A DNA stretch of 64,000 nt from Liolophura sinensis (GCF_032854445.1 NC_088304.1:36568599-36632598), one strand, 5' to 3'. Shown: positions 43,056 to 57,364, counted from the first letter of the stretch. The notes: generated by a model from the letters alone, not told the origin. Numbers and translations: made by a program.

Positions 43056-43854
43056 TCAAGCGTACATACATATACATAACAGCTGTGTAGACGATGATCT
43101 GCTTGAATTCTATGTGACACTTCAGGGGAGCTGACTGACTTTTTCTTTAAACCAATAAACCCATTAATTCGTATTAGATGCTGTTGGTAAAACAATCCAT
43201 TTCCTAGAGTTGTACATCTGTTGTAACTGTTGTTCAAGCATTAGTACCATAGTCATAACCATGAAATATTGTAACAATAAACCTAACCCAATGATTATTA
43301 ACCCAATGGAATAATAATTCACACCAGGGCGAGATTTCCAATCTGCCATATGACATTCCTGCATGCTAAGCATTATCTGTTTTTTTATGGAATACACCAA
43401 TATCCACGTACATTTTTTCTCGGTATTCTGAATTTCAATTCCAAACGTTCTCATCTAAGTCATGTGAATGACGTATTTATGTCAGATATCTTATCCACTT
43501 TCATCCGTTGTGTATTTTTCTACTCCAAGATCAACTTGTAACTGGTCAGTGAACGTTTTATGTTGACAGAACTTAGTAAATCGCCAAGTCATTCAGAGGG
43601 TGCCTCGTGTCAGTTAGTCCTGAGCGCTGCGAAGCATTCCAGACTAATGGCGATCTGCTTTTATTTTTTATCTAATTCCCTTAACCCGGTGATAGAAAAT
43701 TTATATGCATCCATTTTATTGTATCAACATGACACGTTTCTATAGAGTTGCTGTCAAACCGCGACTGATATATAATTTGTATACAATGTAGAAATTATCC
43801 ACAAACTACTAGTTTCAAATCTGAATCGAGCTGAATGTATGAGTTGAAGCAAAC

Positions 43855-44970
43855 AAACGTATACCAGGCGTCAACAAACACGGACGTTCCATGTGAATAA
43901 TCGCAAGGCCAACTCCTATAACGACGTATAAACAAACCCCCCAAAGAACTAAAAAAATATGCTTAGCTAAAGTATGTTGCTTGTCTTGTATTAAAAGCTG
44001 TAAACGTGAGCCATATCATTGATATCGAGTCATGATACCACTGATATCAATTCCAGATTTCCCATATAAGAGCGTGCACTCAAATTTAACAATATACCCG
44101 AAAAGGTGTACATGCTCACTTGGTACTTCAAATCTCTGAATTTCTACATTGACAGCGGATATAGCTATCCTCCTGCCGTTTACAAACAAGTGTACATCAT
44201 AGAACACATACCAGGAGATAACTGGACGCACGTAATCGTTCGATATTCGCACGAGACCCTTTAACTTTTCCAACGTCAACGAGGGATAATAGTTTGTCAG
44301 CATCACATTGCTTTGTTTGATGGTGTTATCGCTGTACTTGTCTTATGGATTATTAGTTTTTATGATGTCGCCGATGCCCTAGTTTTATTTTGTTGTCGTT
44401 TGTACCGTTATATTCAAAACATTCCATTGTTTTCTTTCAGCACTGTATCTTGGCACAAAGTAACACGAGACAACGAGATCATTGATGGTTGTAAATACAA
44501 TTTTCAAAAGACAAGAATTAACGTACCTAGAACCTAGATGTGCACAATTAGAATCAACGGGAATCAAAAACAATAGAATGGAAAAAATACAGTTTTGGCT
44601 TCTATTGAAGCCCTTGGCAAAGTCTGAATACATGCTTTGATCAATAACACTCACTGACAGGCTTTGCTCCGGCTGGCTGCCAAAGCCTTCATCAGTTATA
44701 TTCCAGTTTTGGCATGGTGTGATTCACCAAACCACCCAGAACTAAGACAGTGCATAAAGTATGAAATTAGAAAGGAACACTGCCAAGGGCTGCAGTCAGC
44801 AGTTTCCAAAGATGTTGGAAAGAGTATAGGAATGGTCTGGGCAAATGAGTGACATCAGTGTCTAGATCGTGTACCATACTAGTATATATGTTTTCGATAC
44901 TACAATATGTATCTTAGTTGCGGTTTATTTGAAATTCTTCATATATGTAACGTGACAATCAAATTCATAT
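43855..44970 (+). repeat. Dispersed repeat related to 20940-21270, interrupted
   Basis: The halves 43855-43970 and 44755-44970 match consecutive parts of 20940-21270; the 780 bp between have no match there. Directly followed by the repeat at 44978. Confidence 0.5.
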
Positions 44971-44977
44971 ATTTATC

Positions 44978-45613
44978 CTTATGTACATATCTATCGCGTA
45001 CATGGTATTTAACAACACAGATGGCGCTAGTGCCGAGTGTAACCGTCTTGTAGACAGCTTTTATACAAACCAGTATGTCATGTGTAATACCATAGATGGC
45101 GCCTCTTGTAGTATGAGATACTTACATATTAACGAGAAAGACCTAATCGTCCGTTACTTTTGAATCACAATCTGTTCCGTTAAGGTCTGTAACGCTCGTC
45201 ATTTTCGAACTGTATCTAATACGGCTTAACCTGGGGCTAAGGGCTGTAAAGGCTGCCATGCTCATTACATCTGCATGATGCCTTGATGAACAGTTGAAAT
45301 CAAAGCGCAACTGAGATACCTTGTTTAATTGTTATTTGATCTGGAACTTATTCATGGACTAGGAATTTGAACTTTGATATGGAATTCATGCCTGGAATGT
45401 CGACTTTCTGCCTGGCATCATTGAAAACTGATGATCGCTTCTCTCTTGTTTGTTACCGGCTTTATTTCCTATTTGTATAATTTCTTATATACCTTTGTCT
45501 TTGGGAGCTAGTGTTAAACGTTGTTTTGGAAATGGATCTTGCAATTATCGACTTGGAAGGCCCTTTACGGACTAAGAATGGTATACGAATGTCGGACATG
45601 ACGCTTATATTTA
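44978..45613 (+). repeat. Dispersed repeat with the empty Polinton site
   Basis: It is colinear with 2545-2980 plus 19324-19505. At 45420-45435 it reads ATTGAAAACTGATGAT, exactly the flanks of the Polinton joined with one AAAAC (45424-45428). Confidence 0.85.
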
Positions 45614-45633
45614 CTACATTAATAACCAGAATA

Positions 45634-45635
<2 letters not shown>

Positions 45636-45671
<36 letters not shown>
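45636..45671. repeat. (AT)n microsatellite
   Basis: A nearly pure AT dinucleotide run. Confidence 0.9.
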
Positions 45672-45675
<4 letters not shown>

Positions 45676-46985
45676 GTGTTTTGGTTTTCGAGTTTTTAGC
45701 TAAGATTTAGTTCTTTTTAAAGAAGAAAACATAAAATGATGCCAAAATCAGACGAAAAAGCGTCAAAACTTATTTGCAAATATGGTTCTTAATATTTGTT
45801 GGGGTTTCTTTTTCAAGAGAAAAGGGTATATGAAAATATTTTTGTATGGTGGGTATTTGGGACCAGCTTTTGGTATTTATCGTCGTTGCATAATAATGTT
45901 TTAAATAAGGATATGATGCTTGTCCAATAAATTTATTTAAATATTAATTTGTTGTTTATATCGAAACATATGCACTTCAGCTAAATTATGATAATGTTTA
46001 TAAACATATTAAAAATATAAATATAGACCATGAATACCAAAAGGGGGTGTCAAATACCTACCATTAAAAAATTATTTTCAAATGTCTTTTTCTCCTTACG
46101 GAAATATCGGAAAAAAATATTAAGGACCACATTTAACTTTTCGCACTCTTTCATCTGAATTTCATGTCATTTTTATGTTTCCTTCACCTGTAACTGGTTT
46201 TAAGCATTTTCGCCTTTTTGATTTATTTTTGATGCTCATTAATACGAAAACTAGTCTCCTGTTGAGATGTCCTGTTCAGGTGTCCTTGTAACTGTGATCT
46301 TATACCCATTTAATCTGAACCATGATAATATTTATGAACATATTGAAATATCCACCAAAATGCCCACCATACAAAAATTAGTTTCAAGTGTCTTTATTTT
46401 TTACACTATAAAATAGTGTTGGTCCTCACTACTTTTTCAAATGTCTATGCCATTCCATACTGAGCTGACGTATTGTCCAGTCAAACTGACAGAAATGAGG
46501 TACAGACGTACATAATGAAGCAGGAAGTCATTGGTGTGGGCCAACAAAACATATTGTAGTAATTTCACGGTGCATCTGACCTAATGTCTTCACTGCAGTT
46601 TAATGTAGATGTCTGTCTGCACTTTTCTTTACACGCCTTTCAGACAAATACCTGCCTACACCATTTTTCTACCCGACAAAGAATATATATAAGTCTTGCA
46701 GTAAATGTTTGGGTATGCATATGTACATGGCAGTGGAACCCGACAGTCTCAAACTGCAGTCGGGGTAAACTATACGATGTTTGAAACCATACGTACCAAG
46801 CCATTCATTATTGATTGGAATTCTGCTCGATGTTTTCATGAAGCTCTGGGCTACGTTTTTACCTGGCAAAGGAAATCATCGTCACTTCCATGAGGACCGT
46901 CAAACCAAGATCACCTGAGATTGGCAGTGAATGAGTCTGAAACGTGTGTATTTTTACTTTTCTGTCGGCGATATATGCATAGAGA
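45672..46985. other. Gene-poor AT-rich DNA
   Basis: No gene seen. Two loosely similar segments (about 45990-46110 and 46320-46420, sharing AAACATATT-AAATAT and TTTCAA-TGTCTTT) suggest an old duplication. Confidence 0.45.
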
Positions 46986-46989
46986 GTTC

Positions 46990-47560
46990 GATGAGAGCAG
47001 CAACAACAATGTGATAGACGTACAGCATAAAGAGTAAGAGCAGAATAGCTACGAGAGTGTGATAGACGTGCGGCATAGAGAGTAAGACTGGAGCAGCTTA
47101 GACAGTGTAATAGACGTACAGCATAGACAATATGATAGACGTACAGCATAAAGAGTAAGAGCAGATTAGCTACGACAGTTTGATAGACGTGCGGCATAGA
47201 GAGTAAGACTGGAGCAGCTTAGACAGTGTCATAGACGTACAGCATAGACAATGTGATAGACGTACAGCATAAAGAGTAAGAACAGAATAGCTACGACAGT
47301 GCGATAGACGTGCAGCATAGAGAGTAAGACTAGAGCAGCTTAGACAGTGTTATCGACGTAGAGCATAGCGAGTAAGACCAGAGACGCGACGACAGTGTGA
47401 TAGACGTGCACCATAGAGATTATGACCAGAATAGCTACGACAGTGTGATAGATGTACACCATAGAGAGTAAGACCAGAGCAACGACGACAGTATGATAGA
47501 TGTATAGCATAGATAGTAAGACCAGAGCAGCGACGACAGTGTGATAGACGTACAACATAG
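46990..47560. repeat. Minisatellite, 48-bp unit
   Basis: The unit is GATAGACGTACAGCATARAG...GCTACGACAGTGT, repeated about ten times with some short composite units. Because 48 is a multiple of 3, the minus strand stays open for stretches (47340-47558) as 16-residue hydrophobic repeats such as MLYVYHTVVAALVLLS. It is not considered a gene. Confidence 0.88.
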
Positions 47561-47562
47561 AG

Positions 47563-47695
47563 AGTATTTATTTATTTATTTGATTGGTGTTTACGCTGTA
47601 TTCAAGAATATTTCACTTATGCGACAGCGGCCACCATTATGGTGGAAGGAAATCCGGCAAAAGCTTGGGGAAACCCATGGCAATCATCAACTGAC
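47563..47695 (-). repeat. SINE family 1, 3' part, reverse orientation
   Basis: TATTTATTTATTTGATTGGT, then CAAGAATATTTCACTTATGC, GCGGCCACCATTATGGTGG and GGGGAAACCCATGG are the complement of the family tail. Confidence 0.85.
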
Positions 47696-48445
47696 AGTAA
47701 ACGGCTCATACGTAAGCTTAATGTAAGATAGAAACAGTAGAGAGATGTTTATAATGTATGGTAATGATGTGATTTATGTCTTATTGGACCAAAACAGCTT
47801 CAGTTATGAGTTGAACCTAAACAACATAGTCTCGTATGTGCATATTGACTTTCCAGTCGGTGTTGTAGCATGTCCTAGATTTCAAGACTAATAAGTACAA
47901 ACTTCATTTCAGCGATAAAAGTAGACCTTTGTAGCGCAGTCAAAACCTATAATGTCGATTGTCGACGGCCGACAGCACACATCCACAAATTCTAAACAGG
48001 AAACGCCTCAAATGTACAGGTTGGACTTGTCATCTTGTTTATTGCCGTTGAATGACACCATATCTATACAACACCGACATAACAACATTTTGAGACTCGT
48101 ACATTTCATTCTACAACATGTACGTATATGGACCATTGTAACCAGATGACAACATGTCACTTTCGCCAATTTTCAACAGAATGTCGTGGGACCTCACATC
48201 ACACGAGAGCTGGGAGCTAATTTTCACTGCAGTCTTTGTTTTAACAAAGGCTGTTAAAAATCATATTCCGGTCAAAATCTTATATAATTAGAACAATGTA
48301 GTTCGAATGACCAAGGATATGCTGTCCAGTAGGATTCCATAGCGGTCTGATGTTTGAAATCCACACAGTTGAGAGAACAAAATAAACATCGCCATGCCAT
48401 AAAGGTTTGAAGTGGCTGTGAATGATATTTAGAATTTACTGCAAT
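47696..48445. other. No gene seen
   Basis: AT-rich DNA without recognisable features. Confidence 0.4.
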
Positions 48446-48595
48446 TGTTTTTATTTTATTTATTTATTTGAATGGTGTTTTACGACGTACTCAAGAATAT
48501 CTCACTTACACGACGGCGGGCAGAGCCCGGAGGAAACCGACGACCATCCGCACGTTGCTGCAAGACCTTCCTACGTACGGCCGGAGACGTACTGC
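48446..48595 (-). repeat. SINE family 1, 3' part, reverse orientation
   Basis: Complement of the SINE body and tail, from TTATTTATTTATTTGAATGG through the CGGCGGGCAGAGCCCGG block to CCTACGTACGGCCGGAG. Confidence 0.88.
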
Positions 48596-49149
48596 AAAAT
48601 GTTTATTTTTATATGTTGTTCTAAAGAAATGATATACGCAAAGAAAATTTTGATATTCTACTTTTTCCGAATAACTTCGGAACTTCGGATAATAAGTACA
48701 CATAAATCATGTTTCATTCTCTTAATATTTTGAGAAGCACGTCTTGACAACCTCAAGATGCAAGATTGGTGTAATAGTCTTGGAGCAGAAAGGAGTGTTA
48801 TTCATGGACTCCTCTGTTACACTGTCCAGCAGAAGAGTCTCGCATGGCCAGCTGCGGTCACTGGCTGTAGAGCCAAGAGTGGTCAGCTGTTCAAGGCTGA
48901 CGCTGTAAATGTAACGAATCTAATTTTTGGAATTGTGGGCACTGTGCTGGTGCAAAAGAAGGTGACGGTGGATTTTATTGGCTAGATAATTCTTTTGGCA
49001 TAAAGACGGTGAATATTTCTGGCTACATGGTAATTATTCTTTTGCCACAAAGATGCTATTTTATAAACTGATGATTTAATTCATGTCTCATTTACTGTTT
49101 TAGTTTTTCTATTTAGCGTCACTTGTAATGGCGCACGTTTTCAGTTAAT
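48596..49149. other. No gene seen
   Basis: An unsupported ORF at 48758-48985 has no recognisable domain. Confidence 0.35.
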
Positions 49150-50791
<1,642 letters not shown>

Positions 50792-51295
50792 TATATGTAT
50801 ACATGCAGGTAGATTAAGCCATGGTGATCTGTATTAGTTACAAATTCCGAATTAAGAATTACAAAGTTCGAACTTGTCCAGGGGATTATCCATTCGGAGA
50901 GATTATCTCCCTATGTTTTCTCTGTTGAAGTTCAGATTTAAATTTATGAATGAAGTACTGTTGTTTGCTTCCTCCGGTTTGAGCGTTAATCACCGGTAAT
51001 TTAAAGAAAGGCATTGTGTGGAATTTGGGCCCACTGTGTAGGTTACGGGTACATGAACCTGTCCTTTACCGTTTATAATTTTGGTTTGATGAAAAGCTTT
51101 AGTGAGATGATCATTTGATTCTAGTAGTTGTCGGTTGTTGTGAATAATCCAAAAGAAGTTGAAATTAGTTAGGGTATTGAGTGCATATAAATGAAAGCGT
51201 ATTAGAAGTCGGTTTGCTGGGCCTTAAACCTGAAATATCAATTTTATTTGCTTTGCCAATTCCGATATCTATTAAATCTTTTGGATAATGCTTTA

Positions 51296-51775
51296 TTAAT
51301 AGAAAAGTCTTTGATTCACATAATCTGATTTGTCGAAGTCTTTGTTAGGTACGATTGTGCACATTCGTCTTGCAAGAGTTAACGGAACCTGATTTTTGGT
51401 GTGGCGAGGGTGGCAGGATCTATAATCTAGGTATGGTTTTGTGTCGGTGGGTCTGTAGAAAATATCCTTAATTATCTCATTCCATTTGCATGTGAGGAGA
51501 ATGTCTAAGAATGTGTCAAACGTGAACTTGATATTTGGGTCTAAATTGTTCAAGGCTGTAAAAAGATCCTTATATTGCCTTTTCGCTGACTCCAAATAAT
51601 AAAACAATCATTTAAAAATCTTTTGAATGACTTTCATGAATTTCGATAAATTATTTCCGTAGTTATTTTCAATTTCACAGTAGAGCTTTTGTTATAGGTA
51701 TCCTAATACTAAAATAGCGTAGGTTGGTGCAAACTTTGTACCCATCGCTGTGCCTAAAATTTGGCGATAATTTTA
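51296..51775 (-). pseudogene. Penelope-like reverse transcriptase, C-terminal core
   Basis: GTAMGTKFAPTYAI begins at 51754 (minus) and meets a stop six codons later. The following frame gives the NIKFTFDTFLDILLTCKWNE and TDTKPYLDYRSCHPRHTKNQ blocks. The active-site Asp pair is changed to Asn-Asp, and a frameshift lies just after it, so the RT is inactive. Confidence 0.75.
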
Positions 51776-51951
51776 CTAATTCAAATGTGTTATTATCTTA
51801 AATGAGTCGCACACTGGACGGTACAAATTCCGTAGAAAAACGGTCGTTGACATGCTCCGGATATTTATCGAGCTAATATTCAATGGTTGTAATCCCAAGT
51901 TCATGAGACATATTGCTGTAAAGATTGGCTGCGTCTCAGGTACAAAATATA

Positions 51952-53481
51952 CTCTCCCAAAAAAGAAACGCAACATCCGATTCGTTTTATCCAAATATGA
52001 ATTTTTCAACATCATCTTAAATACAAAAATAAGCATCACATCACACTGAAATTTTCCACACTGGTTGTTCAGACTTTTAAGTTAATTACAATGTCAAAAT
52101 TTATCACATTAAAGTCCATAGCACTCAGATGACGTCACTGCAAAGTCAATATCTGCTATGCCCACCATTAACCCGTAACACAGCGCGAATCCGTCTCGGC
52201 ATAGACATGATCAATCGGCGAATACGGTTTTGCGGAATTCTTCTCCATTCTTGGTCAAGAGTCTGCAGCACTTCTTGCTGAGTTTGGGGCGCTGGATGAC
52301 GACTGCGCAAGCGTTTTCCCAAGTCATCCCACAAATGTTCTATTGGGTTCAAATCTGGTGATTTGGACGGCCAGGGCAGCACTGTTACGTTCTGGTTCTC
52401 CAGAAAGTCAACCGTAGCACGAGCTGTATGCGGCCGAGCGTTGTCGTGCTGAAAAACTTCCCTACGAAGGTCCATTATGGGCAGCATGTGTGGCGTCAAA
52501 ACCTCATCTCTGTATCGAGCGGCGTTAAGGTTGCCTGGGATGTGCACCAGTTGAGATTTTCGGGCGTATGATATGGCACCCCACACCATCACACTTCCTC
52601 CACCGAAATTGTCGATTTCAAGGACGCAGTTCCTTGCGAACCTCTCATTTCGGCGTCTGTAGACGCGTGTACGGCCATCTCTTTTCTCCAGCATGAATCT
52701 GGATTCATCGCTGAACCAGATTCGCCTCCGATTTCACAGATTCCAGTCCCTTAATCTGTTGCATCATCGTACCCTTGCGCGTCGATGCTGTTGTCTCAGT
52801 ACTACGCCAAAGTAAGGACGTCTGGGACGTAAGCCGTTTTCACGGAGATGGTTCCTGACTGTCTGTGCCGATATTCGTCGGAGACCTGGGACATTTGATG
52901 CTGTTTCTGTTGCTGTTACGGTTCGGTTTCTGAGATGAAGTAACAGGATGTAACGGTCTTGGGCTGCTGTTGTGACCCTAGGTCGGCCATAACGTTGACG
53001 GTCAGCTGTTGAACCGGATTGCTGGTACCGTTACCAGAGCCGGGAAATCGTGCTCCGGTGAACATGATAAAGTCTAGCGACTGCATTCTGTGATTCACCG
53101 GCGAGGAGTCGACCAATGAGGATGTTCTGGGTAGCGGTGTCTAGTCTTGGCATATCTGGGCAGGTTGGAGAAGCAACTTAGTGACTGAATTCAACGGAAC
53201 GGTTATGTGTCTTTTATACCCATTAAATCCGCTTAAAAATACGGCATGATTCGCAGGTGCAACTGTCCTAAGTTTTTCTCTACGAATCCCTCGCGCAGCG
53301 TTACACAAAGGCCGACCCTTAAGTCACGTGTGACCAACAGACACTATCTGGTGTTTAAATTCAATTATCGTACATTTACATTATAATATGATCATGTTGT
53401 CATGTCTCAATCACGCCAATTTTTTGAAGAATTTATGATTGATCTTTTGGGGGGGGATGTTGCGTTTCTTTTTTGGGAGAG
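51952..53481 (-). mobile_element. Tc1-type transposon, family B, inserted in the Penelope-like element
   Basis: The terminal repeats CTCTCCCAAAAAAGAAACGC and the complement ending TTTTTTGGGAGAG are flanked by TA (51950-51951, 53482-53483); 1530 bp. Confidence 0.93.
52146..53153 (-). pseudogene. Tc1 family B transposase (DD34E), frameshifted
   Basis: ATG at 53151-53153 (minus). The HTH part is readable to about 52990 (NILIGRLLAGE, RSTISRLW). The linker and first Asp region (near 52710, FSDESRFMLEKRDGR) need frame changes between 52700 and 52990. From 52694 the frame is open to 52146: second Asp in QHDNARPHTA (about 52440), Glu in NPIEHLWDDLG (about 52335), spacing 34. It ends GGHSRY. Confidence 0.9.
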
Positions 53482-54560
53482 TATATTTCATCATCGTTTA
53501 TGGAATTAGGGATGAAGTTTAGAAAAATCCAGATCATTCCGAATATATGATGCGACATTGTGAACATACGGTTTTAACAGGATATCAACGAGCTGACTTA
53601 GGAGATGAGTGGGACAGGCTAGTCCCGCTATAATGGGGCAGAATTTGAGATCGATTGGGTTGTTTAGCTTAACATATTCAGTATTGCGCTCCTGTTTTAC
53701 CGTTATAATTTCAGCCGATTTGTGAATTTTAGGTAGACCATATAATTGGATGGTTTTGGCTTCAAATTTTGTTAAAAAATTCTTTTGTGATTTTGTTACA
53801 TTAGTGCCGTGGTCCTAACAAGTTTTTCAAATTTGCGCTTAGTTAGATTATCTAATGTTCCTGTTCATTGATTCGTATGTTCGATTGTCATTAAGCATAT
53901 CTTCAATTTTTGTCTAGTTGTACAGCTTGTTCATAATAATGATTGCTGATCCTTTATCTGCCTCTTTTATGACTGTTTGGTTTGGCTTGAAGGGCTTTAA
54001 AGCTTCAAATTCCTACTTACTAAGATTATTTGCAGTTTTTTGTTTACCGTTTGGTCGTGGGTGGTGAGTAAAGAAATCAATGAAAATGTCTAAATTTCTA
54101 TCCCTACCCCTACCTGGTTCAAGCCCACTCTTATTTTTAACTAAAGATTCATCCGTGTAATCGGTATCAGCAACAAACTTGTTGAAACAACTAAGTCGAA
54201 GATTTCTACAAAATGTCAGCGTCAAGCTCATGTTCATTTGCTTTTGCTGTGGGGTAAATTTAATCCCTCTTAGTAGCAAATTCTTCTCGTCTTCAGAAAG
54301 CTCTACTGCCGATAACTTTAGGATCAACAATCACTGGCTGTGGTTGGAAATTGTCACGCTGCGTAGGTACCGGTAATTTGATGGGGTAACCCCACGTGGG
54401 TTGTGTTGCTGTTGGTTCGGTTGGTTTATCCTGAGTAAGCCGCTCGATTGTTTAGTCCTCTGTGGTGACAGGTTCGACTGTTTGTTCTGGCTCCCTGATG
54501 GTGATGGAGTAGTATTCGGAGATGTGTGGTGACGGACTCCTGGTTGCAATTCCCGAAGTA

Positions 54561-54655
54561 TTGGTCTTTGTCATATTACTTCTGGTTTTTCTTCCTCTTC
54601 AAATGCTTTTGTCAGCCATAATTCGTTAAGATTATTTTTGACTGCAGCATTTGAT
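54561..54655. other. Short spacer, no feature
   Basis: Between the Penelope-like element and the microsatellite. Confidence 0.3.
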
Positions 54656-54658
54656 CAG

Positions 54659-54659
<1 letters not shown>

Positions 54660-54721
<62 letters not shown>
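54660..54721. repeat. (AT)n microsatellite
   Basis: An almost perfect run of AT dinucleotides. Confidence 0.95.
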
Positions 54722-54723
<2 letters not shown>

Positions 54724-54944
54724 AATCCTACCTTCAGTCAACATGCTAGAATATACGACCTTTCGGCAACAATGCATTACAGCAAAAACTGCTAGAGGTA
54801 AATTGCAGATTTTAAGAAATTTTAACTAAATATTACAAAAAGAGATTATGCCACTTGTTTTTGTCCATGTGGTACCAATATTTAAGGACATACAAATTCC
54901 TCGTGTTGCCCAAAGGTAAAGGTGATATGTGAGCATGAAAAAGT

Positions 54945-55160
54945 GCTACCTATAGGCAACACTGAAGTATATGTGACTGAAAGGTTGCTGCGTATATGTT
55001 TTCCAAGATTCCTTCTTCAGGAATCTCTGAAGTATATATGACTGAAGGGTTGCTGGGTTTATGTATTCCAAGATTCTACCTTTAGGCAACACTGAAGTAT
55101 ATGTGACTGAAGGGTTGCTGCGTGTATGTATTCCAAGATTCTACCTTTGGTCAACAATAA
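54945..55160. repeat. Tandem repeat, 65-bp unit, three copies
   Basis: Units aligned at 54962, 55027 and 55092 (ACTGAAGTATATGTGACTGA, AGGGTTGCTG, TATTCCAAGATTCTACCTTT). GGCAACA elements resemble the 95-bp array further on. Confidence 0.85.
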
Positions 55161-55835
55161 AATATGGCGAAAGACTTAAGTGTTTATCATGCTCGCTATC
55201 CCAGTAGGTGCTTATCGGTTCCCAGGAAGTGTACAAAGAATGTTGATGCATGCCTAAAAGGGTGCCGTTAATGTGTTTAGCACAGTGACTGTCGATACAT
55301 CCCACCACAAGGAGGGAGACTGTAGATGATTCTGTAGATTAGCCATGCTTTCGGGCCCTGTCCCGGGGATCACGAAGCTGTCTCAAGTCAGAAATCTTCA
55401 ATTTTGCCAATACATTTGAATCACAAATTTACTGCAGTAAACCGTTTTGATTTTAGGACTACATCTAAGTTAAATCTAGTACTGCTTTGTGATCCTGAGG
55501 TTTTTTTTTTAGTATGAGGTATTGTTCAAGGTTAGAGACTGTTGCAGACAGTCCAGTTTTTCAGTTAATGAAAACATCTTGTATCACAGCTGACCACTTA
55601 TCTGACATTGTCTGGGCTACATGTTTACTGCGTATCATTTGTTTGCACATCAACAAACTATGGCCAGTGGTCACCACGTCCATACCTTGAACCAGGAAGT
55701 CATGATCCTTAACTCCCATGCGCAAAGAATCCGCATAATTGCCTATCCTGAACACGTTCAGTTACGTCCCGCACCAGAAACCCAGTGAGGGTTAACCCCA
55801 ATCCGCCTACTCATGTTGGGCAGACGTAATATATA
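55161..55835. other. No gene recognised
   Basis: A minus-strand ORF of 64 codons (55561-55755; GVKDHDFLVQGMDVVTTGHS) could be a piece of some element's protein, but I cannot place it. Confidence 0.35.
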
Positions 55836-57364
55836 CTATCCAAAAAAAGAAACGCATAGGTGTTTTGTTTTATTTTAAAATGAAATAAATACATTTTGTC
55901 TTCATTTCATGAGCAAAATGTGTTTTAATATTGTTAATAATCACAGTTAGCACACATTTTATTCCTCAAAACATTTCTTGGTTGAAAATGCTGAGTTTGG
56001 AGGCCGTTTTTGGAAGAAGTAAAAAATACAGCACCACACTGCATCACCTGCAGTCTTACACACCAAACTTACGCATGGAAAGCATGCAGTGTGTGACTAT
56101 AAAACCGCAACTTCGGGCCGGAAATCGGCGTCTTTCAAGTGGTGTTTTCAAGCTGATTCAACATGCCACGTCTTGATACTGTCACATGAAATATTGCCAT
56201 TGGAAGACTTCAAGCTGGAGAGTCCCAATCGTCCATTTCTAGGCGTCTACACGTCAGCCAGAGCACGATTTCACGGCTTGCTGCCCGCTACAACAATACT
56301 GGGACAACAAATGACCGTCGGCGTTCAGGTCGACCACGTGTCACTACAGCAGCCCAAGATCGCTACATGGGTGTCCTCCATTTGCGTGACCGTTGTGCTA
56401 CAGCTGAAAGCACAGCAGCCAGCATACCGGGACTGAGGAGGATATCAGGTCAGACAGTGCGGAACAGGCTGAGGGAACATGGACTGAGAGCCAGGAGGCC
56501 CTATATTGGGATCGTGCTGCGTCCTCACCATTGCGCCAATCGCCCCCGATGGTGTAACAACGTGACTGCATGGAATCTACGCAACTGGCGACGCATTTGG
56601 TGCAGTGATGAGTCCAGATTCCTATTGCAGAGACGTGATGGTAGAAACCGGGTTTACAGACGTGCTCACGAACGTTATGCCCCTAACTGCGTACGCCAAG
56701 TGGACAGATTTGGTGGAGGGAGTGTGATGATGTGGGCAGCAATATCGTATACTGGTCGTACAAATCTTCTCCACGTTCAGGGAAATCTTACGGCCGTACT
56801 CTACCGAGACACCATCCTGCAGCCACACCTCTTACCTGTCATTGACGTTCAGCGGGAGTTGTTCCAGCAGGACAACGCCAGACCGCACACGGCACGTGTC
56901 ACAAGGGACTTCCTCGCCGAAAACAATGTAAATGTGCTACCCTGGCCGTCCCGCTCCCCGGATCTTTACCCAATTGAGCATCTGTGGGATGAACTTGATC
57001 GACGTCTACGCCTACGTCAATCTCAACCCCAAACGCTTCAAGAGCAAGTTGCATGTTTGCAGGAGGAGTGGCAGAACATTCCCCAGGCCTCTATCCAGTG
57101 TCTCATCCAGTCCATGACAAGGCGTGTCAGAACTGTTATTCGTGCCCGTGGTGGTCACAACAGATACTGACATTCCACTCAAGTGGGAGACTCATTGTGA
57201 GTGTCTTACCTCAAGTTGATGGCCTTGTTGTCTAGATATGGACCCTTCCTTAATCTGTGTAAAAAAATATTTGCAGAATAGCAATTCTTATTTAGTTATG
57301 CATAATTGAAAAGACTGCATCACCTCCGCAAAAAACCGGGTTATGCGTTTCTTTTTTTGGATAG
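55836..57364 (+). mobile_element. Tc1-type transposon, family A copy 3
   Basis: Terminal repeats as in copy 1, TA on both sides (55834-55835, 57365-57366), 1529 bp. The best-preserved copy. Confidence 0.95.
56163..57170 (+). pseudogene. Tc1 family A transposase, one stop only
   Basis: 336 codons from ATG 56163 to the stop at 57168-57170, with a single in-frame TGA at codon 9 (56187-56189). HTH pair (IAIGRLQAGE, RRLHVSQSTISRL), linker RRSGRPRVTT, catalytic residues in CSDESRF (about 56605), QQDNARPHTA (about 56870) and YPIEHLWDELD (about 56980), giving DD34E. The usual FSDES is CSDES and NPIEH is YPIEH here. Without the first 68 residues (next ATG at 56367) the DNA-binding part would be lost. 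Confidence 0.92.

Larger units (their letters stand above)
50800..54560 (-). mobile_element. Penelope-like retroelement, degenerate, split by a Tc1
   Basis: Minus strand. From 5' to 3': a basic N-terminal region (about 54549-54010) including EKNLLLRGIKFTPQQKQMN and the ADKGSAI-type segment near 53950; a Tc1 insertion (51952-53481); an RT core with FVPETQPIFTA (about 51940) and GTAMGTKFAPTYAI (about 51750); a thumb part (LDPNIKFTFDTFLD) and RPTDTKPYLDYRSCHPRHTK (about 51430). The latter blocks are characteristic of Penelope-like RTs. The catalytic FLDD motif reads FLNDCF near 51610. Many frame breaks. Confidence 0.78.

Noticed and set aside
44016-44306. 96-codon minus-strand ORF
   Set aside because: No domain recognised; it lies in the unmatched middle of a degenerate repeat.
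46990-47560. CRISPR-like array of regular repeats
   Set aside because: Units are contiguous with no spacers, in an animal genome; this is a minisatellite. The 95-bp array at 57766 was rejected as CRISPR for the same reason.
55561-55755. 64-codon minus-strand ORF
   Set aside because: It looks protein-like but I could not place it in any family; left as unassigned.
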